A DNA stretch of 33,731 bases from Bacillota bacterium (GCA_023387935.1 JAEWHG010000029.1:1-33731); one strand, 5' to 3'. Positions 8,753-16,410 are shown, counted from the stretch's first letter. Notes: generated from the sequence alone by a model not told the origin. Program-made: numbers and translations.

Positions 8753-8884
8753 ATGAAAAAGAGAAACATTTTATTAAGTCTATTGGCGTTAGTTGCTGTT
8801 AATTCAGCTACTTTAGGGGCAGGAGTTTACTGTATGGGCTTTTTCTACCAACCTGAATGTCCAGAAAGATTAAAAAAGAACTAG
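8753..8884 (+). CDS. agrD: AgrD-like cyclic lactone autoinducer precursor
   Basis: A 43-residue ORF directly after agrB, with AGAGGGGG before the ATG. The N-terminal part (MKKRNILLSLLALVAVNSA) is a basic, hydrophobic leader like the membrane-binding helix of AgrD. The core is GVYCMGFF with C27, and it is followed by the clostridial recognition tail YQPECPERLKKN (pattern QPExPxxL). By analogy with other clostridial AgrD proteins the ring would be C27 to F31 (CMGFF). The second cysteine, C36, sits inside the tail where other members usually have a hydrophobic or acidic residue. Assignment rests on position, size and tail motif; the exact mature peptide is inference. Confidence 0.9.
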   Translation: MKKRNILLSLLALVAVNSATLGAGVYCMGFFYQPECPERLKKN

Positions 8885-8899
8885 AAGCATTAAGGGGAT

Positions 8900-8989
8900 A
8901 GATTACTTTTGCATAAGTAATCTTATAGGGGAATAGATAGAGAAAAAGGTTCAGTATTATCTGTATATGCAGAGAATATTGGACCTTTT
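8900..8989 (+). terminator. Two hairpins after agrD, possible weak terminator
   Basis: A perfect 9-bp stem (8900-8908 with 8915-8923) is followed by a longer imperfect stem (8944-8958 with 8975-8989) containing several G-U pairs and ending in CCTTTT. There is no long T tract, so these may be mRNA-stabilising or processing structures rather than a strong terminator. Confidence 0.4.
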
Positions 8990-9053
8990 ATATTAAGTAT
9001 ATTTTCCCTTCATTTGGAAATAATTCCTAAAAACCAAAGGAGGGAATTATACT

Positions 9054-9788
9054 GTGGAAAGAGATGTGACGATTAAGCAAATTATTCTTGTGACGGATGG
9101 ACAGTCCAATGTAGGTGGAGATCCTATAGAAGCTGCGGAGAATGCATACAAAAATGGAATTATAGTGAATACCATAGGAATTGTAGAACAAAAAGGAACC
9201 AGTGAAGATGCATTAAATGAAATTATGCATATAGCTAAGGCTGGGGGAGGCAATTATGAATATACCTATATAGATGAACTGTTCCAAACGATGCAAAGCT
9301 TAACGTAAAAAACCGTTAATCAGACTTTGCAGGATGTTGTTAGTAAACAATTAAAGGAAATGATAGGACAGGATATTCATAGTATGGAGCCTAAATCTAG
9401 AAGCAAAATACTAAATTACATAGATAATTTTTCTGACGATGTGGGAGTACAGTGTTGTATTCTCCTAGACAGCAGTGGAAGTATGGGAAGTAAAATTCAT
9501 ATAGCAAGACATAGTATTTTAGATTTGATACATTCCTTCAAAGGGAGAAAGGGAAGAGTAGATGTAGCGGTGATTGCTTTTCCTGGAGAAAACTTGCATA
9601 CTTGTAGGGTGCTTCATAGCTTTAACGATACTACGGATAGGCTAGAGAGAGCTATTTATGATGTTGATCCAAAGGGTGGAACTCCTACGGCATTAGCCAT
9701 TGAAGAAGGAATAAAGCTTATAAATAGATTTAGTAAAGAAAAATTCCAAGACAGTAAAGTAATTGAAGTAAAAGAGTATATTATTTGA
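9054..9788 (+). pseudogene. von Willebrand factor A domain protein interrupted by an in-frame TAA
   Basis: Two ORFs in one frame, 9054-9308 and about 9309-9788, are separated only by a TAA at 9306-9308; the reading frame is open again at once (KTVNQTLQDVV). The first half holds the vWA TDG motif (IILVTDGQSNVGG, D15). The second half holds the metal-site signature LLDSSGSMGSK (aspartate at 9468) and GGTPTALAI. Read through, the product would be about 244 residues. The GTG start has a strong AAAGGAGGG (9036-9044); the second half has no Shine-Dalgarno. The gene lies near a protein kinase, a pairing I recall near spoIIE/tilS in clostridia. Most likely a recent nonsense mutation, possibly also shortened at the 3' end. 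Confidence 0.75.
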
Positions 9789-9804
9789 ATATAGGTTAAT
9801 TATT

Positions 9805-9836
9805 TAGGTAGGGTTTTAAAACCCTACCTATTTTTT
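9805..9836 (+). terminator. Terminator after the vWA gene
   Basis: A perfect palindrome with 13-bp arms (9805-9817 with 9818-9830, GGTAGGG/CCCTACC core) is followed by TTTTTT. It ends transcription between the vWA remnant and the kinase. Confidence 0.85.
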
Positions 9837-9840
9837 ATGA

Positions 9841-9967
9841 CCTAACCCAATTTATGCGACCAAAAGGAGCAATAAATTGATGGTAGGTCAAACGCAACGA
9901 ACATCAAATTTGCATGACCAGAGGGAATGAACAAATTTGCCATGTGAGACTGCGGAAAATGACCGAG
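9841..9967 (+). repeat. 127-bp repeat unit 1, two hairpins with GAC-N5-GGA apex
   Basis: Unit 1 of a tandem repeat. Hairpin A1 (9848-9879) has outer arms CAATTTA/TAAATTG, inner stem TGC/GCA and apex GAC-CAAAA-GGA. Hairpin B1 (9905-9939) has arms CAAATTTG on both sides, inner stem CAT/ATG and apex GAC-CAGAG-GGA. Around A1 the flanks CCTAACC and GGTAGG also pair with one bulge; around B1, CGCA and TGCG can pair. No coding potential is seen. Confidence 0.85.
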
Positions 9968-10094
9968 CCTAACCCAATTTATGCGACTGAAAGGAGCAAT
10001 AAATTGATGGTAGGTCAAACGCAATGAGCACCAAATTTGCACGACTGAAAGGAGTGAACAAATTTGAGTTGCGAAACTGCGTAATATCCTTAAA
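9968..10094 (+). repeat. 127-bp repeat unit 2, two hairpins with GAC-N5-GGA apex
   Basis: Direct copy of the preceding unit with scattered differences. Hairpin A2 (9975-10006) has stem TGC/GCA and apex GAC-TGAAA-GGA. Hairpin B2 (10032-10066) has inner stem CAC/GTG and apex GAC-TGAAA-GGA. Compared with unit 1 the B inner stem changed on both sides (CAT/ATG to CAC/GTG) while the apex is kept, which points to selection on a folded structure. Confidence 0.85.
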
Positions 10095-10189
10095 CCAAAA
10101 GAGTATTCTGCTTCGAAGGATATTAAATTATAGCATGATGAAGTAGGTCAAACGCAACGAATATCAAATTTGCATAAAATGATAATTTG
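10083..10189 (+). repeat. Degenerate third repeat copy with an added hairpin
   Basis: The segment GTAGGTCAAACGCAACGA (10143-10160) recurs, also found at 9883 and, with one change, at 10010. It is followed by a B-like hairpin (from 10165) whose GAC-N5-GGA apex is lost, leaving CAT/ATG around AAA. Before it lies a different stem, AATATCCTT (10083-10091) with AAGGATATT (10116-10124). The copy ends 15 bases before the kinase start. Confidence 0.6.
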
Positions 10190-10204
10190 AAAAGAGGTGA
10201 AGCC

Positions 10205-11107
10205 ATGTCATTACCTTTATTAACTCCCAATACAATTATTGTAGGAAAATGGAATAAAAATTCTTATAAAATAGTTAAAAAGCTAGGCGAAGGTGGAGTA
10301 GGGGCGGTTTATCAGATTACAAACATGGCAGATAATAAACGATATGCTTTAAAACTAAGTGAGGACAATATTTCTATTAATAGAGAATATGGACTATTGC
10401 AGGAGTTAGATGGCATACATATCATTGTAAATTGTTACGAAATAGATGACTTGGAGATGAATAGCAAAATATATCATTTTATAGTGATCGAATATATACA
10501 TGGTACCACGCTAAATAAATATAGAAAAAATAAAAAGATAACTACAGTAGAAGCTTTAGGTATCGCAATAATTTTATTAAAGTTTATGGGAGAATTGCAT
10601 GAAAAAGGGTATATACTGGGAGATGCAAAATTAGATAACATTATGGTAAATAATGAAGGTAAGATTATAAGATTTATTGATTTAGGCGGTGTGGTAAGGA
10701 TAGGGGCCACTATTAAAGAGTTTACACCTGCTTATGATAGAGCAAGCTGGCAATGCGGTGATCGTATTTCTGAAGTTTCATACGATCTATTTAGTGCTAC
10801 TATGATTTTAATTCAGCTTCTATTGGAAATAGATCTTCATCCTAAAAAACAATCTGCATTTAAAATAAAAGAAAGATTAAATTGTATGAATAGTAATATG
10901 GAGCTAAAGAAAAATATTATAGATGTAATGGATGGGAAAAAGAAAAATGCTAAAGATTTTGCAAATACCATATTAAACCTATATAATAAAGAAAGAGAAT
11001 TAGAAAGAACAAGAAAAATAAAGTCCACAGACAATAAAATTAATTTATACTTTTTTGGAAGTTTGACCCTTCTAATCTCTACTATATGGATAATTTTATT
11101 TAAATAG
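10205..11107 (+). CDS. Membrane-anchored Hanks-type Ser/Thr protein kinase, divergent
   Basis: From the ATG at 10205 (Shine-Dalgarno AGAGGTGA) the protein has 300 residues. Kinase elements in order: glycine loop LGEGGVGAVY (28-36), lysine K50 in YALKLS, a possible helix-C glutamate at 61, catalytic loop GDAKLDNIM with D140 and N145, and the metal aspartate D159 in IDLGG. The usual HRD is replaced by LGD and DFG by DLG; the essential Asp, Lys and Asn remain, so activity is plausible. A single C-terminal membrane helix (about 276-298) anchors it with the kinase in the cytosol; there are no PASTA repeats, unlike PrkC. It lies downstream of the vWA remnant, but a terminator and repeats separate them. 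Targets are unknown. Confidence 0.88.
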   Translation: MSLPLLTPNTIIVGKWNKNSYKIVKKLGEGGVGAVYQITNMADNKRYALKLSEDNISINREYGLLQELDGIHIIVNCYEIDDLEMNSKIYHFIVIEYIHGTTLNKYRKNKKITTVEALGIAIILLKFMGELHEKGYILGDAKLDNIMVNNEGKIIRFIDLGGVVRIGATIKEFTPAYDRASWQCGDRISEVSYDLFSATMILIQLLLEIDLHPKKQSAFKIKERLNCMNSNMELKKNIIDVMDGKKKNAKDFANTILNLYNKERELERTRKIKSTDNKINLYFFGSLTLLISTIWIILFK

Positions 11108-11205
11108 AAATTAAAAAGAAATATATTATATACGATAAGCAGGAATATTATTACTAATACCGAAATAATTTATGTATAGGACAGAGGATAAAGGATGAAT
11201 ATAAT

Positions 11206-12585
11206 ATGCTAGATAAAATAAAGAAAACAATTAAAGACAATAATCTTATAGAATGGGGCGATCGAATCATTGTAGCAATTTCCGGCGGGCCGGATTCTGT
11301 ATGTTTACTACATAATCTGTATAATCTAAGGGAAGAGTACAATTTAGAACTATATGGTGCTCATTTAAATCATAATTTTAGAGGGATAGATGCACAAGTA
11401 GATGCTCTGTATGTATCTAATCTTTGTGAGGAGTTAAATATTTTATGTTTTATTAAGAGCATGGATGTACCCCAGTATGCAAAGGATAATGGATTATCTC
11501 CAGAGGAAGCAGGGAGAATACTGAGATACGATTTTTTTGAGGAGGTTGCGGAAAGGGTTGGTGCAACTAAAATTGCTGTAGCTCATAATGAAAATGATCA
11601 AGCAGAAACTGTACTTATGAGACTTTTAAGAGGTACAGGTTTACAAGGTTTAACTGCAATACATATGAATAGGGGAAAAATTATTAGGCCCTTGCTGAAT
11701 ATTGATAGAAGTAGCATAGAGGAATATTGTGAAATACATAAGCTATCACCAAGAATTGATAAAACTAATTTGGAATCCATATATAAAAGGAATAAAATTA
11801 GATTAGAATTAATTCCGTATTTAAGAGAAAATTACAACCCAAATATTATGGAAAATTTAGTTAGAACTGCAGATATATTGAAAGATGATTTTGATTTTAT
11901 TGAAGAAAAATCAAGGGAGACCTATGAAGAAATAGTAAGCAGTGAGAATGAACATAGCCTAGCTCTGCCACTAGAAGGTGTAAGAAATTTGCATCCAGCT
12001 ATTAAATCTAGAGTTATTAGACTGGCTGCAGAGCAATTATTAGGTAGGCAGGAGGTTTTAGAATATAAGCACGTACAAAATGTACTTGAACTTGTAGATA
12101 GAGGAACCACTGGCAAAAAAATAGCGCTACCATTAGGACTAATAGCAAAAATAAGCTATGAAAATCTTTGTTTTACCACTGGAGATGAAGAAAATAAAAT
12201 ATTCCATTATGAGTTGCCCATGGAAGGCACTGTTTATATGGAAGAATTAGATGGAAGATTTGAAACAAGGGTAATTGAGCGTGAACAAATACAGGAAATT
12301 TCTAGAGATAAATATTGTAAGTGCTTTGATTACGACCAAGTAAAAAGTGTATTAAATGTTAGAAATCGTCGGGAGGGAGATCGGTTCTATCCTTTGGGTT
12401 TAACAGGTAGTAAAAAGCTAAAAGACTTTTTCATCGATTATAAAATTGATAGAGATGAAAGAGACCGAATACCTCTTGTATGTGATGGTGATGAGATCAT
12501 ATGGATCGTTGGTCTTAGAATTAGTGAAAAATACAAAATAACTGATAAAACTACTCGCATATTAGAGATAACCTTCGAAAAATAA
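11206..12585 (+). CDS. tilS: tRNA(Ile)-lysidine synthase
   Basis: TilS joins lysine to C34 of the CAU-anticodon tRNA(Ile), changing its reading from AUG to AUA; it is essential in most bacteria. The 459-residue protein has the PP-loop SGGPDS (26-31) in the N-terminal ATP-pyrophosphatase domain, followed by GAHLNHNFRG and the HNENDQAETVLMRLLRGTG stretch. The C-terminal TilS domain carries RNRREGDRFYPLG and KKLKDFFIDYKI. Length and order are normal. AAAGGATGA precedes the ATG. The next gene is ftsH after a promoter. Confidence 0.97.
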   Translation: MLDKIKKTIKDNNLIEWGDRIIVAISGGPDSVCLLHNLYNLREEYNLELYGAHLNHNFRGIDAQVDALYVSNLCEELNILCFIKSMDVPQYAKDNGLSPEEAGRILRYDFFEEVAERVGATKIAVAHNENDQAETVLMRLLRGTGLQGLTAIHMNRGKIIRPLLNIDRSSIEEYCEIHKLSPRIDKTNLESIYKRNKIRLELIPYLRENYNPNIMENLVRTADILKDDFDFIEEKSRETYEEIVSSENEHSLALPLEGVRNLHPAIKSRVIRLAAEQLLGRQEVLEYKHVQNVLELVDRGTTGKKIALPLGLIAKISYENLCFTTGDEENKIFHYELPMEGTVYMEELDGRFETRVIEREQIQEISRDKYCKCFDYDQVKSVLNVRNRREGDRFYPLGLTGSKKLKDFFIDYKIDRDERDRIPLVCDGDEIIWIVGLRISEKYKITDKTTRILEITFEK

Positions 12586-12620
12586 TATGAGAACTCAATA
12601 GTTTAGGAGTAGTGTTTCGG

Positions 12621-12649
12621 TTGTTTTTAAATATATACTATGGTAAAAT
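12621..12649 (+). promoter_or_regulatory. Candidate sigma-A promoter of ftsH
   Basis: TTGTTT, a 17-base spacer, then TAAAAT, 48 bases upstream of the ftsH start. This would let ftsH be transcribed separately from tilS. Confidence 0.5.
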
Positions 12650-12696
12650 AATAAAATGTAGTAATCTATGCATTAGAGACGAGAGGAGGATTTTGC

Positions 12697-14655
12697 TTGA
12701 AGAAAATTTTTCGAGGGGCAAGTTTTTATATTTTGTTGTTTCTTGTTTTATTAATCATTGTCCAGCAATTTGGAAGTCAGCCCCAACAGACTGTAGAGGT
12801 TGAATTCTCTACCTTATATAGAGAACTTTTGGACGAAAAAGTACATGAAATTTATATGGTTGATCGCTCTATTGAAGGAGTTATGACTATAAATAATGAA
12901 AAGGTTAAATTTAGATCCTTTGTACCAGAGGTATTTAATGAAAGTGAATTTACGAGAGTAATTGATGAGCAAATGAAAAAAGGGGAGCTTAAATTTGAAG
13001 CTGCATCTCCGGCTGAAACTCCTTGGTTTATTAACTTATTACCTTCCGCTCTCATGCTATTGATATTTATAGTATTTTGGTTTGTATTTATGCAACAATC
13101 TCAAGGTGGCGGAAATCGTGTAATGTCCTTTGGTAAAAGCCGTGCAAAGCTTCACAAGGATGAGGAAAAAAGCAAAGTAACCTTTAAGGATGTTGCAGGG
13201 TTAGATGAAGAAAAGGAAGAATTGCAGGAAGTCGTAGACTTCTTAAGGAATCCTAAAAAATATATGGATTTAGGTGCTAGAATACCAAAGGGTATTTTAA
13301 TGGTAGGGCCTCCGGGAACGGGTAAAACTTACTTAACGAAAGCTGTTGCTGGTGAAGCAGGAGTACCTTTCTTTAGTATTAGTGGTTCTGACTTTGTGGA
13401 GATGTTCGTAGGTGTTGGTGCATCCCGTGTACGTGATCTTTTTGAACAAGCAAAGAAAAGTGCGCCATGTATCATATTTATTGATGAAATAGATGCAGTT
13501 GGTAGAAGAAGAGGTGCGGGGCTTGGTGGAGGTCACGATGAGAGAGAGCAAACCTTAAACCAATTGCTTGTTGAAATGGATGGTTTCGGTGTAAATGAAG
13601 GTATTATTATTGTAGCTGCAACGAATAGACCTGATATTTTAGATCCTGCCTTATTGAGACCGGGTAGATTCGACCGTCAAGTAATGGTAGGAGCACCGGA
13701 TATTAAGGGTAGGGAGGAAATTTTAAAGGTTCATTCTAAGGGTAAGCCTTTAGCACAAGATGTAGATTTAAAGGTACTTGCAAGAAGAACTCCAGGATTT
13801 ACGCCTGCTGATATTGAAAATCTTATGAATGAGGCTGCTCTTCTTACTGCAAGAAAGAGTGGTAAAGTTATAGAAATGGCAACTATTGAAGAGGCAATAA
13901 CTAAGGTAATTGCTGGTGTAGAAAAGAAAAGTAAAGTAATAAGTGAAAAAGAAAGAAAATTAACTGCGTACCATGAGGCTGGTCATGCTGTCGTTGCTAG
14001 ACTACTTCCGAACTCTGACCCTGTACATCAAGTAACTATTATACCTAGAGGTAGAGCAGGTGGATTCACTATGATTCTGCCTACGGAAGATAAATATTAT
14101 GCAACTAAAACAGAAATGGAAGAGCATATTGTACACCTTTTAGGAGGCCGTATGGCAGAAAAACTTGTACTACATGACATAAGTACAGGAGCACAGAACG
14201 ACCTACAAAGAGTAACGTCAATTGCAAAGGGCATGGTAACTAAGTATGGTATGAGTGAAAAAATTGGCTCTATGAGTTTTAGTCAAGAAGAAGAAGTGTT
14301 TTTAGGAAGAGACTACCACTCTACAAGAAATTACTCTGAAGCAGTGGCTGCTGAAATCGATAGTGAAATTAGAAGAATTATTGATGAAGCATATGAAAGA
14401 ACCGAAGAACTATTGACTGAAAATATAGATAAGCTTCATACTGTAGCTAAGGCACTTCTAAAAATTGAAACATTGGATGCAGACCAATTTGAGATGATTT
14501 TTAGTGGGGATGTAGTTATTAAAGACGAAGATACATTAGAAGATGTTCAATCAAAAATTGATAAAGCGAAAAAAGATAAAAAAGATGCAGTGGTTTCTAT
14601 AGATAAAGAAGAAAAAAAGATTGATTTAGATGATGAAAAAAATAAAATAGAATAA
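12697..14655 (+). CDS. ftsH: ATP-dependent membrane zinc protease FtsH
   Basis: FtsH is a hexameric membrane AAA+ protease that removes misfolded membrane proteins and regulatory targets. Two membrane helices are clear (about 9-24 and 111-133) with an external domain between them. The AAA domain has Walker A GPPGTGKT (204-211), Walker B IIFIDEIDAVG and the second region of homology with ATNRPDILDPALLRPGRFDR. The zinc site is HEAGH at 426-430, with a likely third ligand in the later NDLQRVT. The 652 residues are typical and end in a highly charged tail. The start is TTG with GAGAGGAGGA just upstream; no better ATG exists nearby. Confidence 0.97.
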   Translation: MKKIFRGASFYILLFLVLLIIVQQFGSQPQQTVEVEFSTLYRELLDEKVHEIYMVDRSIEGVMTINNEKVKFRSFVPEVFNESEFTRVIDEQMKKGELKFEAASPAETPWFINLLPSALMLLIFIVFWFVFMQQSQGGGNRVMSFGKSRAKLHKDEEKSKVTFKDVAGLDEEKEELQEVVDFLRNPKKYMDLGARIPKGILMVGPPGTGKTYLTKAVAGEAGVPFFSISGSDFVEMFVGVGASRVRDLFEQAKKSAPCIIFIDEIDAVGRRRGAGLGGGHDEREQTLNQLLVEMDGFGVNEGIIIVAATNRPDILDPALLRPGRFDRQVMVGAPDIKGREEILKVHSKGKPLAQDVDLKVLARRTPGFTPADIENLMNEAALLTARKSGKVIEMATIEEAITKVIAGVEKKSKVISEKERKLTAYHEAGHAVVARLLPNSDPVHQVTIIPRGRAGGFTMILPTEDKYYATKTEMEEHIVHLLGGRMAEKLVLHDISTGAQNDLQRVTSIAKGMVTKYGMSEKIGSMSFSQEEEVFLGRDYHSTRNYSEAVAAEIDSEIRRIIDEAYERTEELLTENIDKLHTVAKALLKIETLDADQFEMIFSGDVVIKDEDTLEDVQSKIDKAKKDKKDAVVSIDKEEKKIDLDDEKNKIE

Positions 14656-14702
14656 AAAATCTCCTTAGAATATGTAATATTACTTATTCTAAGGAGATTT
14701 TT
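14655..14702 (+). terminator. Terminator after ftsH
   Basis: A perfect 17-bp stem (14655-14671 with 14686-14702) ends in a T run; it starts at the last base of the ftsH stop codon. Confidence 0.88.
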
Positions 14703-14722
14703 CGTTCTTGTATAAAGCAATA

Positions 14723-14920
14723 TTGATATAATAATTTTAAAAAATTATATTGGAATTTTTTGAGGACATGTAGAATAGGTATTAATATAGAAGTTAATAA
14801 AGCAAGTTGATTTAAATTATACATTAATAAAAATGTTTGTATAGCTGGATTTTTATTGAGAAACTCCAATTTCTCTGCAGTGAAAATCAAAAAGCCATAG
14901 ATGGATTTCTATGGTTTTTT
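14723..14920 (+). ncRNA. Candidate small RNA or attenuated leader in the ftsH-exchanger gap
   Basis: The gap 14703-15021 has no believable gene. It contains a promoter-like pair, TTGATA (14723-14728) and TATATT (14746-14751) with 17 bases between, and a good terminator hairpin (14889-14900 with 14909-14920, CCATAG/CTATGG core) followed by Ts. These would bound an RNA of about 165 bases. It could equally be an attenuator in the leader of the transporter gene at 15022. AT-rich DNA produces promoter-like pairs by chance, so this is tentative. Confidence 0.3.
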
Positions 14921-15021
14921 TTATACTTAAAAATAGGGAGTACGAAGGCAGATAGTTAATAAATAATTGGAAGTTATTTAAAGTTAATTGTTAAAAAAAT
15001 AACAAAAAGGAGGAATGGAAA

Positions 15022-16410
15022 ATGGCTGATTTAATTAAATTTGACCTGGTAGGATGGATAACAAGCCCGTATATCCTAATGTTTATGGCAGTATTTACAG
15101 GAGTTTTATTAGGGAATATTAAAATGGGGAAATTTAATTTTGGAGCATCGGGATGTTTGTTTACTGGACTATTTATAGGATGGGGGGTATATACATACGG
15201 AATTAATATTTCAGAGGGAGAAAATGGATTTAAGGCAGCTCAGAGTATGATTTCATCAGGCATTGTTTCAACTACATTTTTTAACTTATTCTTGGTTTTC
15301 TTTGTTGTAGCAGTTGGATTACTTGCGGCTAAAGATTTAGGCGCCGTTATAAAAAAATATGGTTCTAAATTCGTTGTACTAGGTTTTATAATTACTCTTT
15401 CTGGCGCAATGGCAACCTATGGTATGGTTTTAATTAGTCCGATTAATAATCCTTATGAAGTATCTGGTGTTTATACAGGAGCATTAACTAGCTCACCGGG
15501 ACTTGCGGCTGCTATTGAAACAGCAATAGATCATGCAACTGTAAGGGTAAATGGATTTGTAGAGGCTGATATACAGGAAAAAGAAAAATTTATGAAAATA
15601 CTAGATCCTACAGGGGAAGTATATCCGAAATCTTTGGATTCTTTAACAAGTGATCAAGGAAGTCAATTTATTAAAAATGCAGAATCAGGAATTGGACTGG
15701 GCTATGCAGTAGGGTATCCTTTCGGTGTAATTATTGTTATTTTGGCTGTAAATTTTATTCCGAAAATTTTTAAAATGAATATTGATGAAGAGAAAAAACG
15801 ATTCCACCAAGAGATGCAAGAAGCGAGATCTATGGTTAAAGGCGGGAGAGAATTTGTAGAAACTAAGTTTGATATTATTGCATTTGCATTTGCGTGTTTC
15901 TTTGGGTTTAGTATCGGTATTATAGAAATATATTTAGGTCCTGTTATAGGTTATTTTAGTTTAGGAGCGACGGGTGGCGCATTAATAGGCTCTCTTATCC
16001 TAGGTTATATAGGAAAAATTGGTCCAATGAGTTTTAGAATGGATACAAAGGTATTGGGTATTATTAGAGAATTAGCTCTATGCTTTTTCTTAGCAATTGT
16101 TGGGTTGCGCTACGGATATCAGGTTTTTGATGCGATATTAGGAACAGGGGCATCGTTGGCGATAATATCATTATTTGTAGGAGCTGTAGCTATTATTGTA
16201 GGCTTCTTAATAGGAAGATATGTATTTAAATTAAATTGGATAATGCTAGCGGGTGCTATATGCGGAGGTATGACTTCTACACCTGGATTGGGAGTTGCTA
16301 TTGATGCTTTAGATAGTGATGATCCGGCGGCTGGGTATGGTGCAGTATATCCATTTGCCCTATTGGGAATGGTATTATTTACAATAATATTGCATAAATT
16401 GCCTATGTAA
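15022..16410 (+). CDS. AspT/YidE-family membrane exchanger, possibly for a dicarboxylate
   Basis: A polytopic membrane protein of 462 residues made of two homologous halves. Each half ends in the hallmark of the aspartate:alanine exchanger (AAE) family: GALTSSPGLAAA in the first and GGMTSTPGLGVA in the second. Known members exchange aspartate for alanine (AspT) or export succinate (SucE1 of Corynebacterium). Members of about 540 residues carry two TrkA_C domains in the central loop; here the loop (about 160-215 and 245-285) is shorter and I see no TrkA_C pattern. The following genes process succinate to propionate, so a C4-dicarboxylate substrate is an attractive inference. AAAGGAGG precedes the ATG. 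Confidence 0.82.
   Translation: MADLIKFDLVGWITSPYILMFMAVFTGVLLGNIKMGKFNFGASGCLFTGLFIGWGVYTYGINISEGENGFKAAQSMISSGIVSTTFFNLFLVFFVVAVGLLAAKDLGAVIKKYGSKFVVLGFIITLSGAMATYGMVLISPINNPYEVSGVYTGALTSSPGLAAAIETAIDHATVRVNGFVEADIQEKEKFMKILDPTGEVYPKSLDSLTSDQGSQFIKNAESGIGLGYAVGYPFGVIIVILAVNFIPKIFKMNIDEEKKRFHQEMQEARSMVKGGREFVETKFDIIAFAFACFFGFSIGIIEIYLGPVIGYFSLGATGGALIGSLILGYIGKIGPMSFRMDTKVLGIIRELALCFFLAIVGLRYGYQVFDAILGTGASLAIISLFVGAVAIIVGFLIGRYVFKLNWIMLAGAICGGMTSTPGLGVAIDALDSDDPAAGYGAVYPFALLGMVLFTIILHKLPM

Noticed and set aside
9306..9308. Stop codon recoding (selenocysteine or pyrrolysine) in the vWA gene
   Set aside because: The codon is TAA; selenocysteine uses TGA and pyrrolysine TAG. A nonsense mutation is simpler.
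9841..10189. CRISPR array
   Set aside because: Only two full repeats of 127 bp, no short uniform repeats with unique spacers, and no cas genes in the window.
12612..12803. 63-residue ORF overlapping the ftsH start
   Set aside because: It covers the ftsH promoter and ribosome binding site and runs out of frame into ftsH.
14684..14890. 68-residue ORF on the minus strand in the ftsH-exchanger gap
   Set aside because: It overlaps the ftsH terminator, shows no family features and has low-complexity AT-driven composition.
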